Shown: piece after piece, positions 1 through 6,728 of the stretch | Numbering within the stretch: the first letter of the stretch is position 1 | How the letters are laid out: each line of letters starts with the position of its first letter | Source of the DNA: Parabacteroides sp. | Lineage (GTDB): Bacteria; Bacteroidota; Bacteroidia; Bacteroidales; Tannerellaceae | NCBI GenBank assembly: GCA_019411205.1 | Contig: DXRF01000157.1 | Coordinates: forward strand, 1 to 7,298 | Length of the DNA: 7,298 nucleotides | Direction of reading: 5' to 3' | Made by a program: the position numbers and the translations under genes | The notes under the pieces: generated by a model | Seen by the model: only the letters and a program-made list of their open reading frames with translations | The model's database searches: none | What the model was told of the DNA's origin: nothing

Positions 1-20
1 GGATGGTAGACAAAAAACAG

Positions 21-59
21 GCCTCGGCGGTATTCGTACTGCCGGGGCTTCGTTTTTAT
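21..59 (+). terminator. Intrinsic terminator with UUCG loop, probably bidirectional
   Basis: Two 12-nt arms (21-32 and 37-48) pair along their whole length, with two G-U wobbles, around a TTCG tetraloop. A T-rich tail follows (49-59). The base of the stem is preceded by an A-run (12-17), so the opposite strand also reads as a stem followed by Ts, and the structure could stop transcription from both sides. It most likely ends a rightward gene lying left of the window and insulates the pfl operon. Confidence 0.85.
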
Positions 60-120
60 TATCCTTATCCCTATTTGTAGGTATTTTCTCCGGTTTAACA
101 TTCCTCGTCCCTTACGATCC

Positions 121-151
121 TTTTCAGATAGGAGGAAAAGACGTATCTTTG
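121..151 (+). promoter_or_regulatory. Promoter of the pflBA operon
   Basis: TATCTTTG at 144-151 matches the Bacteroidales -7 consensus TAnnTTTG exactly. A T-rich stretch at 121-125 lies 18-19 bp upstream and is an acceptable, imperfect -33 element. Transcription would start near 157-160, giving a leader of about 25 nt before the pflB ATG. I see no FNR-type or other regulator site. Confidence 0.7.
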
Positions 152-183
152 CATGCCTAAACCGAAATAGACAAGATAAGCTT

Positions 184-2424
184 ATGAAGTTTGAAAACGA
201 GAACTGGGCGCAGTTCAAAGGAGAAACCTGGAAAAAGGAGATCAACGTAAGAGACTTTATCCAGAACAATTACAAGCCTTATGACGGAGACGATACGTTC
301 CTTGTACCCTCTTCGGAGAAAACGAAGAAAGTGTGGAACAAGTTGACCGAGATGTTTAAGGTGGAAAGAGAAAAAGGAGTATATGACGCCGAAACGAAGC
401 TTCCCCAGGGGATTGACACATACGGACCCGGTTACATCGATAAGGAGAACGAAGTGATCGTCGGTTTGCAGACAGACGCCCCGTTGAAGCGCGGTATCTT
501 CCCGAAAGGCGGAATCCGCATGGTCGAAAACAGTCTGGAAGCCTATGGCTATCATCTGGACCCGATGACAAAAGAAATCTTCACCAAATACAGAAAAACG
601 CACAACGAAGGTGTTTTTTCAGCCTATACAGACGAAATGATTGCAGCACGTCGTTCCGCCATCATTACCGGGCTGCCTGATGCTTACGGACGCGGACGTA
701 TCATCGGTGACTACCGCCGTGTGCCTCTGTACGGAACCCAGATCCTGATCGAAGAAAAGAAACGTTTCCAGAAACGTCTCGATATTCAGGAACTGACGGA
801 AGAAATCATTCAGAGCCGTGAGGAGATAACAGAGCAAATCAAAGCGCTGAAAGCATTTGAGAAAATGTGTGCCGGTTATGGTTTCGACGTGACACGTCCG
901 GCAAAGGATGCCCGCGAAGCCGTGCAGTTCTTGTATCTGGCTTACCTGGCAGCCGTAAAGGACCAGGATGGAGCGGCCATGTCTCTCGGACGTACTTCTA
1001 CTTTCCTCGATATCTATATCGAAAAAGATATTTGCGAAGGCAAGCTGACGGAAGAAGAGGCACAGGAATTGATCGACCAGTTTATTATCAAACTGCGTAT
1101 TGTCCGTTTCCTGCGTACTCCGGAATACAACGACCTGTTCTCCGGCGACCCTGTTTGGGTGACTGAATCGCTGGGCGGACAAGGAGTTGACGGCCGTTCG
1201 CTGGTGACAAAGACATCTTACCGTTATCTGCATACCTTGTATAACCTCGGCCCGGCACCCGAACCCAATCTGACGGTGCTTTGGTTCAACAATGCTCCGG
1301 ATAACTGGAAAAACTTCTGCGCAAAAGTATCGATCGATACCTCTGCCATCCAGTACGAGAACGACGATCTGATGCGTCCGGACTATGGCGACGATTACGG
1401 TATCGCCTGCTGTGTGTCTCCGATGAAGATCGGTAAGCAGATGCAGTATTTCGGAGCTCGTGCCAACCTGGCCAAGTGCTTGCTGTATGCGATCAATGGC
1501 GGACGTGACGAGAAATCGGGTGTGCAGGTGGCTCCCCGTTTCGAACCGATCACCAGCGAGTATCTGGATTACAACGAAGTGATGGAGAAATACGAGCAGA
1601 TGATGCGCTGGTTGGCAAAAGTCTATGTCAATGCTCTGAAGATCATCCACTACATGCACGACAAATATGCGTATGAAGCATTCGAGATGGGGCTTCATGA
1701 CGGAGATGTGGAACGTATCCGCGCAACCGGTATCGCCGGCCTTTCTATCGTTGCCGACTCGCTGGCTGCCATCCGTGACACGAAAGTGAAAGTGATCCGT
1801 GACGAACGTGGTTTGGCTGTCGACTTCGAACGCGAAGGCGAATATGTGCCTTTCGGAAACAATGACGACCGCACGGACAGTATTGCTGTCGACATTACCG
1901 AGAAGTTCATGGAATATCTGCGCCAGCATCAGACATACCGCAAGGCAACTCCGACACAATCTATCCTGACGATCACTTCAAACGTGGTTTACGGAAAGAA
2001 AACCGGAACGACTCCCGACGGCCGTCCGGGCGGTACGCCGTTCGCTCCGGGAGCCAACCCGATGAACGGACGCGACACGAAAGGGGCTGTCGCCGCTTTG
2101 GCTTCTGTAGCCAAACTGCCTTTCCAGCATGCGCATGACGGTATTTCCTATACATTTGCCGTTTCACCGGCTACGTTGGGTAAGGAGCGCGATATTCAGA
2201 TAAATAACCTGGTGAGCCTGTTGGATGGCTATTTCACGCCTGACGGCGGCCAGCATCTGAATGTGAACGTGTTCGATAAGGACCTGTTGGTCGATGCGAT
2301 GGAGCACCCGGAGAAATACCCGCAGCTTACGATCCGTGTTTCGGGCTATGCCGTCAACTTCGTCAAGCTGACACGCGAACAACAACTCGACGTTATCTCG
2401 CGCACCATCAACAACAGTTTATAA
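184..2424 (+). CDS. pflB: Formate C-acetyltransferase (pyruvate formate-lyase)
   Basis: This cytoplasmic glycyl radical enzyme converts pyruvate and CoA to formate and acetyl-CoA in anaerobic sugar fermentation. The 746-residue product matches E. coli PflB (760 aa, from memory) along its whole length. The N-terminal region contains INVRDFIQNNY, then the motifs GLQTDAPLKR and DAYGRGRIIGDYRRV. The adjacent catalytic cysteines are C409 and C410 in IACCVSPM. The radical glycine is G721 in RVSGYAV, about 25 residues from the end as in the family. The ATG at 184 gives an N-terminus that aligns with known PFLs and lies about 25 nt after the predicted transcription start. There is no clear Shine-Dalgarno, which is normal for Bacteroidales. 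The gene for its activase follows directly. Both catalytic cysteines and the radical site are present, so this is a PFL proper rather than a diol dehydratase or choline lyase relative. Confidence 0.98.
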   Translation: MKFENENWAQFKGETWKKEINVRDFIQNNYKPYDGDDTFLVPSSEKTKKVWNKLTEMFKVEREKGVYDAETKLPQGIDTYGPGYIDKENEVIVGLQTDAPLKRGIFPKGGIRMVENSLEAYGYHLDPMTKEIFTKYRKTHNEGVFSAYTDEMIAARRSAIITGLPDAYGRGRIIGDYRRVPLYGTQILIEEKKRFQKRLDIQELTEEIIQSREEITEQIKALKAFEKMCAGYGFDVTRPAKDAREAVQFLYLAYLAAVKDQDGAAMSLGRTSTFLDIYIEKDICEGKLTEEEAQELIDQFIIKLRIVRFLRTPEYNDLFSGDPVWVTESLGGQGVDGRSLVTKTSYRYLHTLYNLGPAPEPNLTVLWFNNAPDNWKNFCAKVSIDTSAIQYENDDLMRPDYGDDYGIACCVSPMKIGKQMQYFGARANLAKCLLYAINGGRDEKSGVQVAPRFEPITSEYLDYNEVMEKYEQMMRWLAKVYVNALKIIHYMHDKYAYEAFEMGLHDGDVERIRATGIAGLSIVADSLAAIRDTKVKVIRDERGLAVDFEREGEYVPFGNNDDRTDSIAVDITEKFMEYLRQHQTYRKATPTQSILTITSNVVYGKKTGTTPDGRPGGTPFAPGANPMNGRDTKGAVAALASVAKLPFQHAHDGISYTFAVSPATLGKERDIQINNLVSLLDGYFTPDGGQHLNVNVFDKDLLVDAMEHPEKYPQLTIRVSGYAVNFVKLTREQQLDVISRTINNSL

Positions 2425-2439
2425 TTGTCCATTGTAATT

Positions 2440-3162
2440 ATGTTGGGGCGCATACATTCTTTAGAGAGTTTCGGGACCGTTGACGGTCCCGGAATTCGCT
2501 TTGTTGTTTTTATGCAGGGGTGTCCGCTTCGTTGCCTGTATTGCCACAATCCGGATACCTGGGAGGTAAAGCGTGAGACGCCTTATCTGCTGGAACCTGA
2601 AGCGTTGCTTGCCGAAGTGCTGCGCTATAAGAATTTTATCGCTAAAGGTGGTGTTACCGTGACCGGTGGCGAACCTTTGTTACAACCTGAATTCCTTAAA
2701 GAGTTTTTCCGCCTTTGCCGTGAGAACGGTATTCATACGGCGTTGGATACTTCCGGCTATATCTGTTCCGGTAAAGCATTGGAAGTCCTTGAATATGTCG
2801 ATTTGGTTTTGTTGGACATCAAGACGATCGACGCCGGGCTTCATCCCCGTCTGACTGCTGTGAAGCTTGATAACACCTTGCGTTTTCTTGATGAACTGGA
2901 GAAACGAGGCATTTCCGTATGGGTCCGCCATGTGGTCGTTCCCGGCCTGACGGATAATGATGAGGATCTGGAAAAATTAGCCGGATACGTCAGTCGCTAT
3001 AAAGTGGTTCAGAAAGCCGAGCTTTTGCCTTATCACACAATGGGAGCCTATAAGTATGAGGCGCAGGGCCTGGATTATAAGCTGAAAGGTGTGGAACCGC
3101 TTTCAGCAGAGCGTTTGGCCAATGCTAAAGCGATCTTTAGTAAACACGGGATAACCGTGTAA
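2440..3162 (+). CDS. pflA: Pyruvate formate-lyase activating enzyme (radical SAM)
   Basis: PflA uses S-adenosylmethionine and a [4Fe-4S] cluster to abstract a hydrogen from the PflB glycine (G721 here), creating the catalytic radical. The 240-residue product carries the cluster motif CX3CX2C at C28, C32 and C35 (sequence CPLRCLYC), the SAM-contacting GGE at residues 76-78, and the DLVLLDIK and ELLPYHTMG motifs typical of PFL activases. Its length agrees with E. coli PflA (about 246 aa). There is no extra ferredoxin-like cluster insert, unlike the activases of many other glycyl radical enzymes. I chose the ATG at 2440. An in-frame TTG directly after the pflB stop (2425) would add five residues that the family lacks. 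The 15-bp gap to pflB, with no terminator between them, indicates a shared transcript. Confidence 0.96.
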   Translation: MLGRIHSLESFGTVDGPGIRFVVFMQGCPLRCLYCHNPDTWEVKRETPYLLEPEALLAEVLRYKNFIAKGGVTVTGGEPLLQPEFLKEFFRLCRENGIHTALDTSGYICSGKALEVLEYVDLVLLDIKTIDAGLHPRLTAVKLDNTLRFLDELEKRGISVWVRHVVVPGLTDNDEDLEKLAGYVSRYKVVQKAELLPYHTMGAYKYEAQGLDYKLKGVEPLSAERLANAKAIFSKHGITV

Positions 3163-3164
3163 GC

Positions 3165-3470
3165 CTAATCGAGTGTCTGCTCTCTGATGGTGACTGGTTT
3201 ACGGCTGATCCGGTTGACTGTGCGGACGCTGTCGCTTTCAATACTGGTCACATCTCCCTCGCAGTTGGTGAAATAGATGTAATGTCCCATATCCCTGAAA
3301 CGATAGACCTTACACCCTTCGTGTTCGAACAGGTATTCGACTTGATAAGTGGAATTGTTTACCGGTTTTTCCCGCGTAAGGGGTATTTGTGAGACGCATG
3401 AAGAAAGCCATGCACTGCAAACGAGCAATAGACTTGCTGAAAATGTATTATACAAACTAGCTCTTCTCAT
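3165..3470 (-). CDS. Small putative lipoprotein, DUF4884-like
   Basis: The product has 101 residues. Residues 1-25 look like a lipoprotein signal peptide: basic MRR start, hydrophobic stretch SASLLLVCSAWL, then lipobox LSSC with acylated Cys25. No acidic surface-export signal follows the cysteine, so I infer a periplasm-facing membrane anchor. The mature part is short and soluble, with a conserved-looking core at about residues 42-78 (YQVEYLFEHEGCKVYRF, then YIYFTNCEGDV) that includes two cysteines, C53 and C70. From memory the core resembles Bacteroidales proteins called DUF4884, whose function is unknown; this match was not searched. A perfect -7 box lies 26 bp upstream of the start. The gene converges on pflA, with stop codons 2 bp apart. 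I assign no biochemical role. Confidence 0.8.
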   Translation of the reverse strand: MRRASLYNTFSASLLLVCSAWLSSCVSQIPLTREKPVNNSTYQVEYLFEHEGCKVYRFRDMGHYIYFTNCEGDVTSIESDSVRTVNRISRKPVTIREQTLD

Positions 3471-3495
3471 CTTCGAATATTTTTAAGTTAACATC

Positions 3496-3503
3496 CAAAG
3501 GTA
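3496..3503 (-). promoter_or_regulatory. -7 box for the lipoprotein gene
   Basis: Read on the minus strand this is TACCTTTG, an exact TAnnTTTG match. Transcription would start near 3489, about 20 nt before the ATG at 3470. No good -33 TTTG lies at the usual 19-21 bp distance, so the promoter may be weak or regulated. Confidence 0.55.
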
Positions 3504-3620
3504 ATAATTAAAGAATCACATGGTATGACCGAAAGGTATTTTACCTACAATTAGCTATATTTTTGTTATTCCGGAAAACATTACTTCGCTTCCTATTGTC
3601 ATAGTAGATAAGTATGCTTG

Positions 3621-3660
3621 CAGATAGAAATCCGTCTATCGGCAGATAAAAATTATCAAT
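3621..3660 (+). promoter_or_regulatory. Candidate OxyR-like operator upstream of ahpC
   Basis: Two dyads stand side by side. The first is GATAGA-N6-TCTATC (3623-3640), a perfect inverted repeat. The second is GATAA-N3-TTATC (3645-3657). Both left halves sit in the heptamer GCAGATA, repeated 22 bp apart, which is two helical turns. A further ATAG lies at 3601-3604. E. coli OxyR binds a tetramer site of ATAG/CTAT halves 11 bp apart just upstream of the core promoter. This cluster resembles it in half-sites, period and position about 11 bp upstream of the -33 element, but the first dyad spacer is 1 bp longer than the E. coli rule. OxyR is known to control ahpCF in Bacteroides fragilis. Assigning this site to OxyR is an inference. 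Confidence 0.45.
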
Positions 3661-3671
3661 TTGAAAAATTC

Positions 3672-3701
3672 TTTCAATCAGCATCTTACGATTTACCTTT
3701 G
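3672..3701 (+). promoter_or_regulatory. Promoter of the ahpCF operon
   Basis: TACCTTTG at 3694-3701 matches the Bacteroidales -7 consensus exactly. TTTC at 3672-3675 lies 18 bp upstream and serves as a 3-of-4 -33 element. Transcription would start near 3708, leaving a leader of about 40 nt before ahpC. A second exact -7 match (TATTTTTG, 3558-3565) lies farther upstream but is in AT-rich sequence without a -33 partner. Confidence 0.65.
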
Positions 3702-3746
3702 TAGGGTAATCAAAAAATAGTAGTAACAAATTAAATAGTAAAAATC

Positions 3747-4313
3747 ATGGAACCAATTATCAATTCACAAGTACCCGAATTCAAAGTTCAAGCTTTTCAG
3801 AATGGTAGTTTCAAGACAGTAAGTAGCGAAGATATCAAGGGCAAATGGGCCATCTTTTTCTTCTATCCTGCCGACTTTACATTCGTATGTCCGACCGAAT
3901 TGGTCGATATGGCTGACAAGTACGGCAAATTTCAGGAGATGGGTGTCGAAGTCTATTCCGTAAGTACAGACTCACACTTTGTGCATAAGGCATGGCATGA
4001 TGCTTCCGAAACAATTCGCAAAATCAAATATCCGATGCTGGCAGACCCGACAGGGGCTTTAAGCCGTGCGTTCGGTGTGATGATTGAAGAAGAAGGTATG
4101 GCTTATCGCGGTACGTTCCTGGTAAATCCCGAAGGTAAGATCAAGATTGCTGAAATCCACGATAACGGTATCGGCCGTAATGCAGACGAATTGCTTCGTA
4201 AAGTTGAAGCTGCCCAGTTCGTTGCTTCTCACCCGAACGAAGTTTGCCCTGCAAAGTGGAAAAAAGGCGAAGCAACATTGAAGCCGAGCATCGACTTGGT
4301 CGGTAAGATCTAA
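3747..4313 (+). CDS. ahpC: Alkyl hydroperoxide reductase peroxiredoxin subunit
   Basis: AhpC is a cytoplasmic typical 2-Cys peroxiredoxin that reduces hydrogen peroxide, organic peroxides and peroxynitrite. The 188-residue product aligns end to end with E. coli AhpC (187 aa). The peroxidatic Cys48 lies in DFTFVCPTE and the resolving Cys167 in EVCPAKW. The sequence ends in SIDLVGKI, the family's C-terminal tail. The signatures GKWAIFFFYPA and DPTGALSRAF are also present. The oxidised disulfide is reduced by AhpF, encoded 120 bp downstream. The ATG at 3747 matches the family start, with only AT-rich sequence ahead of it. Induction by peroxide through the dyad cluster at 3621-3660 is likely but inferred. 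Confidence 0.98.
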   Translation: MEPIINSQVPEFKVQAFQNGSFKTVSSEDIKGKWAIFFFYPADFTFVCPTELVDMADKYGKFQEMGVEVYSVSTDSHFVHKAWHDASETIRKIKYPMLADPTGALSRAFGVMIEEEGMAYRGTFLVNPEGKIKIAEIHDNGIGRNADELLRKVEAAQFVASHPNEVCPAKWKKGEATLKPSIDLVGKI

Positions 4314-4320
4314 AAAAAGG

Positions 4321-4425
4321 ATGTGCCAATTGATTAGTGTGCCAATATGCCAACTCTTTATGAGGCAATGCTGCGCTTTAGTCGATTGGTACGTTTTCTA
4401 ATTGGCACATTAACAATTGACACAT
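4321..4425 (+). repeat. Long nested stem-loop between ahpC and ahpF
   Basis: The left arm (4321-4346) and right arm (4401-4425) form an imperfect inverted repeat: 23 Watson-Crick pairs, one G-U, one C-A mismatch and one bulged A, closing a 54-nt loop. Each arm is also a direct repeat. TGTGCCAAT occurs twice in the left arm, 16 bp apart, and ATTGGCACA is followed by ATTGACACA in the right arm. The structure fills most of the spacer and ends 8 bp before the ahpF ATG. No U-run follows the stem, so it is not a standard terminator. It could slow decay or lower ahpF output relative to ahpC. Confidence 0.75.
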
Positions 4426-4433
4426 TATTTCTT

Positions 4434-5999
4434 ATGTTAGACTCAGCAATGAAAGACCAGATTTCGGGCATTTTCTCCGGACTGGTATCCCAATATGTAT
4501 TTGATATACAAGTCGCTCCCGATCATGAAAGCCGTCAGGAGTTGATAGACCTGCTTGGCGATGTGGCATCTTGCTCGGACCATCTGTCATGCAGCATTGC
4601 CGATGGCGAAGGGCTTCAATTTACAATTGTAAAAGACGGTATGCCTACCGGTATCCGATTTCGTGCAGTACCCAACGGACATGAATTTACCTCTTTGCTG
4701 TTAGCGGTTCTGAATTGCGATGGAAAAGGTAAAAATATACCGGACGAAAGTATCTGTGCCCGTGTCAGAGCCTTGAACGGCCCGATCAAGCTGACGACTT
4801 ATGTTTCTCTTACTTGCACCAACTGTCCGGATGTGGTGCAGGCACTCAATGTCATGGCTACTCTCAACAGCTGTATCACTCACGAAACGGTGGATGGTGC
4901 CATCAACCAAAAAGAAGTTGAGGCAATGAAAGTACAGGGAGTCCCTTCTGTCTTTGCCGATGGCAGGCTGATCAATGTGGGCCGTAGTGATTTTGGAGAA
5001 TTGCTTTCCAAGCTCGAAGCCCAATACGGAATTAATGAAGGGGGTGTTGATAACTCTGTTGAAAAACCTGTTAAGAACTATGATGTGTTAATAGTGGGGG
5101 GTGGACCTGCCGGTGCAGCTTCTGCCATCTACTCGGCGCGTAAAGGCTTGAATGTCGCAGTGATAGCCGAGCGTATCGGAGGACAGGTCAAAGAAACGGT
5201 CGGCATCGAGAACCTGATTTCCGTTCCTCAGACTACCGGCCAGCAGTTGGCGAACGACCTTTTGACACATATCAACAACTATCCGGTTGATATACTGGAG
5301 CATCGTCGTGTGGATAAAGTCGAACTGGATGGATCGGCAAAACTTCTGACCACTTCTACCGGTGAACGTTTTTCTGCTCCTGCCCTTATCGTGGCGACAG
5401 GTGCAAGCTGGCGCAAGTTGAATGTTCCGGGCGAAGCGGACTATATCGGAAAAGGTGTCGCTTTTTGCCCTCACTGCGACGGTCCGTTCTATAAAGGTAA
5501 GCACGTAGCGGTTGTCGGTGGTGGAAATTCTGGTATCGAAGCGGCTATAGATTTGGCAGGCATTTGTTCGAAAGTGACGGTTCTGGAATTTATGGACGAA
5601 CTGAAAGCCGACCAAGTATTGCAGGAAAAAGTGAAGAGTTTGCCGAATGTGGAAGTTTTCTTGCATTCCCAATCTTTGGAAGTGCTCGGTAATGGTGATA
5701 AGGTGACAGGTCTTCGTGTAAAAGACCGTAAGACGGATGCGGAGCGGGTGATCGACCTGGATGGAATCTTTGTCCAAATCGGCTTGGCAGCCAACAGCGG
5801 CGTTTTCCGCGATGTTGTCGAAACGAATAAACCGGGTGAGATTGTAATCGATGCGCATTGTCGGACGAATGTTCCCGGTATCTATGCGGCTGGCGACGTC
5901 TCGACCGTTCCCTACAAACAGATAATCATAGCAATGGGAGAAGGGGCAAAAGCGGCTCTGTCTGCTTTTGAAGACCGTATGAGAGGTTTAATCGGTTAA
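4434..5999 (+). CDS. ahpF: Alkyl hydroperoxide reductase flavoprotein subunit
   Basis: AhpF passes electrons from NADH through FAD and two CxxC centres to oxidised AhpC. I place the start at the ATG at 4434 (MLDSAMKDQ), giving 521 residues, the same length as E. coli AhpF. The open frame extends 29 codons upstream to an ATG at 4347, but that stretch encodes the intergenic stem-loop and has no family counterpart. The domains are: an N-terminal tandem thioredoxin fold (about 1-200) with C128-TN-C131; an FAD-binding motif GGGPAG at 222-227; the redox pair C345-PH-C348 that talks to FAD; an NAD(P) motif GGGNSG at 362-367; and the C-terminal FAD motif AGDVSTVPYKQIIIAMGEG. All redox cysteines sit within one residue of their E. 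coli positions. The N-terminal domain separates it from plain thioredoxin reductase. It shares the ahpC transcript, and a strong terminator follows. Confidence 0.97.
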   Translation: MLDSAMKDQISGIFSGLVSQYVFDIQVAPDHESRQELIDLLGDVASCSDHLSCSIADGEGLQFTIVKDGMPTGIRFRAVPNGHEFTSLLLAVLNCDGKGKNIPDESICARVRALNGPIKLTTYVSLTCTNCPDVVQALNVMATLNSCITHETVDGAINQKEVEAMKVQGVPSVFADGRLINVGRSDFGELLSKLEAQYGINEGGVDNSVEKPVKNYDVLIVGGGPAGAASAIYSARKGLNVAVIAERIGGQVKETVGIENLISVPQTTGQQLANDLLTHINNYPVDILEHRRVDKVELDGSAKLLTTSTGERFSAPALIVATGASWRKLNVPGEADYIGKGVAFCPHCDGPFYKGKHVAVVGGGNSGIEAAIDLAGICSKVTVLEFMDELKADQVLQEKVKSLPNVEVFLHSQSLEVLGNGDKVTGLRVKDRKTDAERVIDLDGIFVQIGLAANSGVFRDVVETNKPGEIVIDAHCRTNVPGIYAAGDVSTVPYKQIIIAMGEGAKAALSAFEDRMRGLIG

Positions 6000-6024
6000 T
6001 ATTTCGTATTTATTATGAATGACG

Positions 6025-6085
6025 AAGGTGTGCAATTTGAACTGCATGAATGTGTGTTCAAAATTGCACACCTTTTCTTTTTTTT
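6025..6085 (+). terminator. Intrinsic terminator of the ahpCF operon
   Basis: Arms at 6025-6042 and 6056-6074 pair over about 18 bp with one bulged base, around a 13-nt loop. A T-rich tract follows, with eight consecutive Ts at 6078-6085. It begins 26 bp after the ahpF stop. The minus strand lacks a T-run after the stem, so this acts on rightward transcription only. Confidence 0.92.
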
Positions 6086-6173
6086 ACGCACAAAGCCCCG
6101 ACTTTCACAACTGGGCAACCGCATCAAAATTGTCTAAGGTAGTGATCTCCATACGACGTTTTCGCAAATTCTC

Positions 6174-6266
6174 TATCACTCTATCACTACGATGGCTGTA
6201 GCTATTCATATTCAAGCGTCAGAGGCAGTGATACAGGACGTATTCCTCTATCACTCCTCTATCACT
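6174..6266. repeat. Left TATCACT heptamer cluster
   Basis: Copies of TATCACT begin at 6174, 6182, 6249 and 6260. One inverted copy, AGTGATA, begins at 6227. Start-to-start gaps are 8, 45, 22 and 11 bp. A near copy, AGTGATC, stands alone at 6141. Several copies are preceded by CTC. The 11- and 22-bp gaps put sites on the same helix face, as expected for cooperative protein binding. Confidence 0.8.
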
Positions 6267-6460
6267 TCTGAAACACGGTATCTTTATCATACAACTAAAA
6301 ACCAGCATATTACCATCTTTTACTTTTGAAAAAACATATAAAAGAATCGAATAAACAAATGTAAAAACGAATATGACAGGTAGTAAATCGGCGAAATACG
6401 GTTCTTCATTCCACAAAAGCCCTCTCTTTTTTTAGCAAAGACAAGCACATCATTCCGTAA

Positions 6461-6541
6461 ACACCCCCATGTTGCGATCCTAAACACCCGGGTGTAGAGG
6501 GTCGGTACACCCGGGTGTTTAGGATCGCAACATGGGGGTGT
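6461..6541. repeat. Perfect palindrome with 36-bp arms and 9-nt spacer
   Basis: Positions 6461-6496 and 6506-6541 are exact reverse complements, separated by GAGGGTCGG. Each arm also contains the 12-bp self-palindrome ACACCCGGGTGT (6484-6495 and 6507-6518), so two short hairpins can form instead of one long one. The hexamer ACACCC/GGGTGT marks the ends and the inner junctions of a 17-bp unit, so each half looks like part of a tandem array. The sequence is GC-rich within AT-rich surroundings. No T-run follows, so it does not look like a terminator. Confidence 0.95.
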
Positions 6542-6568
6542 CCGGCAACTAAAGTACCGTGCCGGACA
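6539..6568. repeat. 9-bp hairpin abutting the palindrome
   Basis: TGTCCGGCA (6539-6547) and TGCCGGACA (6560-6568) are perfect complements around a 12-nt loop. The first three bases belong to the outer end of the 36-bp palindrome arm, so the two structures compete only at that edge. The tail is A-rich, not T-rich. On the minus strand the stem is likewise not followed by Ts. Confidence 0.75.
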
Positions 6569-6658
6569 ATAAAAACCACCCGGCTTTACCTATTTTATAG
6601 CCGTTTTTACATAAAAAAATCGAGTGATTTATAGGGCTGGAAATCGGGTGTTTATTGT
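6566..6658. repeat. Imperfect inverted repeat inside the right half
   Basis: ACAATAAA and CACCCG at 6566-6582, interrupted by three bases, pair with the continuous CGGGTGTTTATTGT at 6645-6658. This makes a 14-bp stem with a 3-nt bulge around about 62 nt. Inside it is a small CGGCT/AGCCG stem (6581-6585 with 6599-6603), followed by five Ts at 6604-6608; its first two bases overlap the outer stem. Together with the neighbouring hairpins this would make a highly folded transcript if the region is transcribed. Confidence 0.5.
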
Positions 6659-6728
6659 TTGTGCTATTTGTAATATGTTAATTTACAGGTGTGTATAAGC
6701 GTAATTCCTGTTTTTTATCCAAATTACC

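Noticed and set aside
2..165. Plus-strand frame open for about 54 codons at the left edge
   Set aside because: It runs through the strong terminator and the pflB promoter, has no recognisable protein content, and is most likely chance.
619..1959. Long minus-strand open frame of 446 codons inside pflB
   Set aside because: It is antisense to a highly conserved gene and arises from the codon bias of pflB. The product has no recognisable domains.
2425..2439. TTG start for pflA directly after the pflB stop
   Set aside because: It adds five non-conserved residues encoded by a repeat-like spacer. The ATG at 2440 aligns with known activases.
3144..3160. ACACGG/CCGTGT hairpin over the pflA stop codon as a terminator
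   Set aside because: The stem is only 6 bp and neither strand has a T-run after it. It is mostly coding sequence.
4347..4433. N-terminal extension of ahpF from an upstream ATG
   Set aside because: These 29 codons translate the spacer stem-loop. The ATG at 4434 gives exactly the 521-residue length and N-terminus of the family.
5088..5858. Minus-strand open frame of 256 codons inside ahpF
   Set aside because: It is a shadow of the ahpF coding sequence with no family features.
6219..6416. Minus-strand 65-codon frame with a hydrophobic stretch
   Set aside because: It lies inside the diverged inverted structure, part of it translates the heptamer repeats, and it lacks a promoter ahead of its start. 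A TACATTTG box at 6356-6363 lies inside the frame, not upstream of it.
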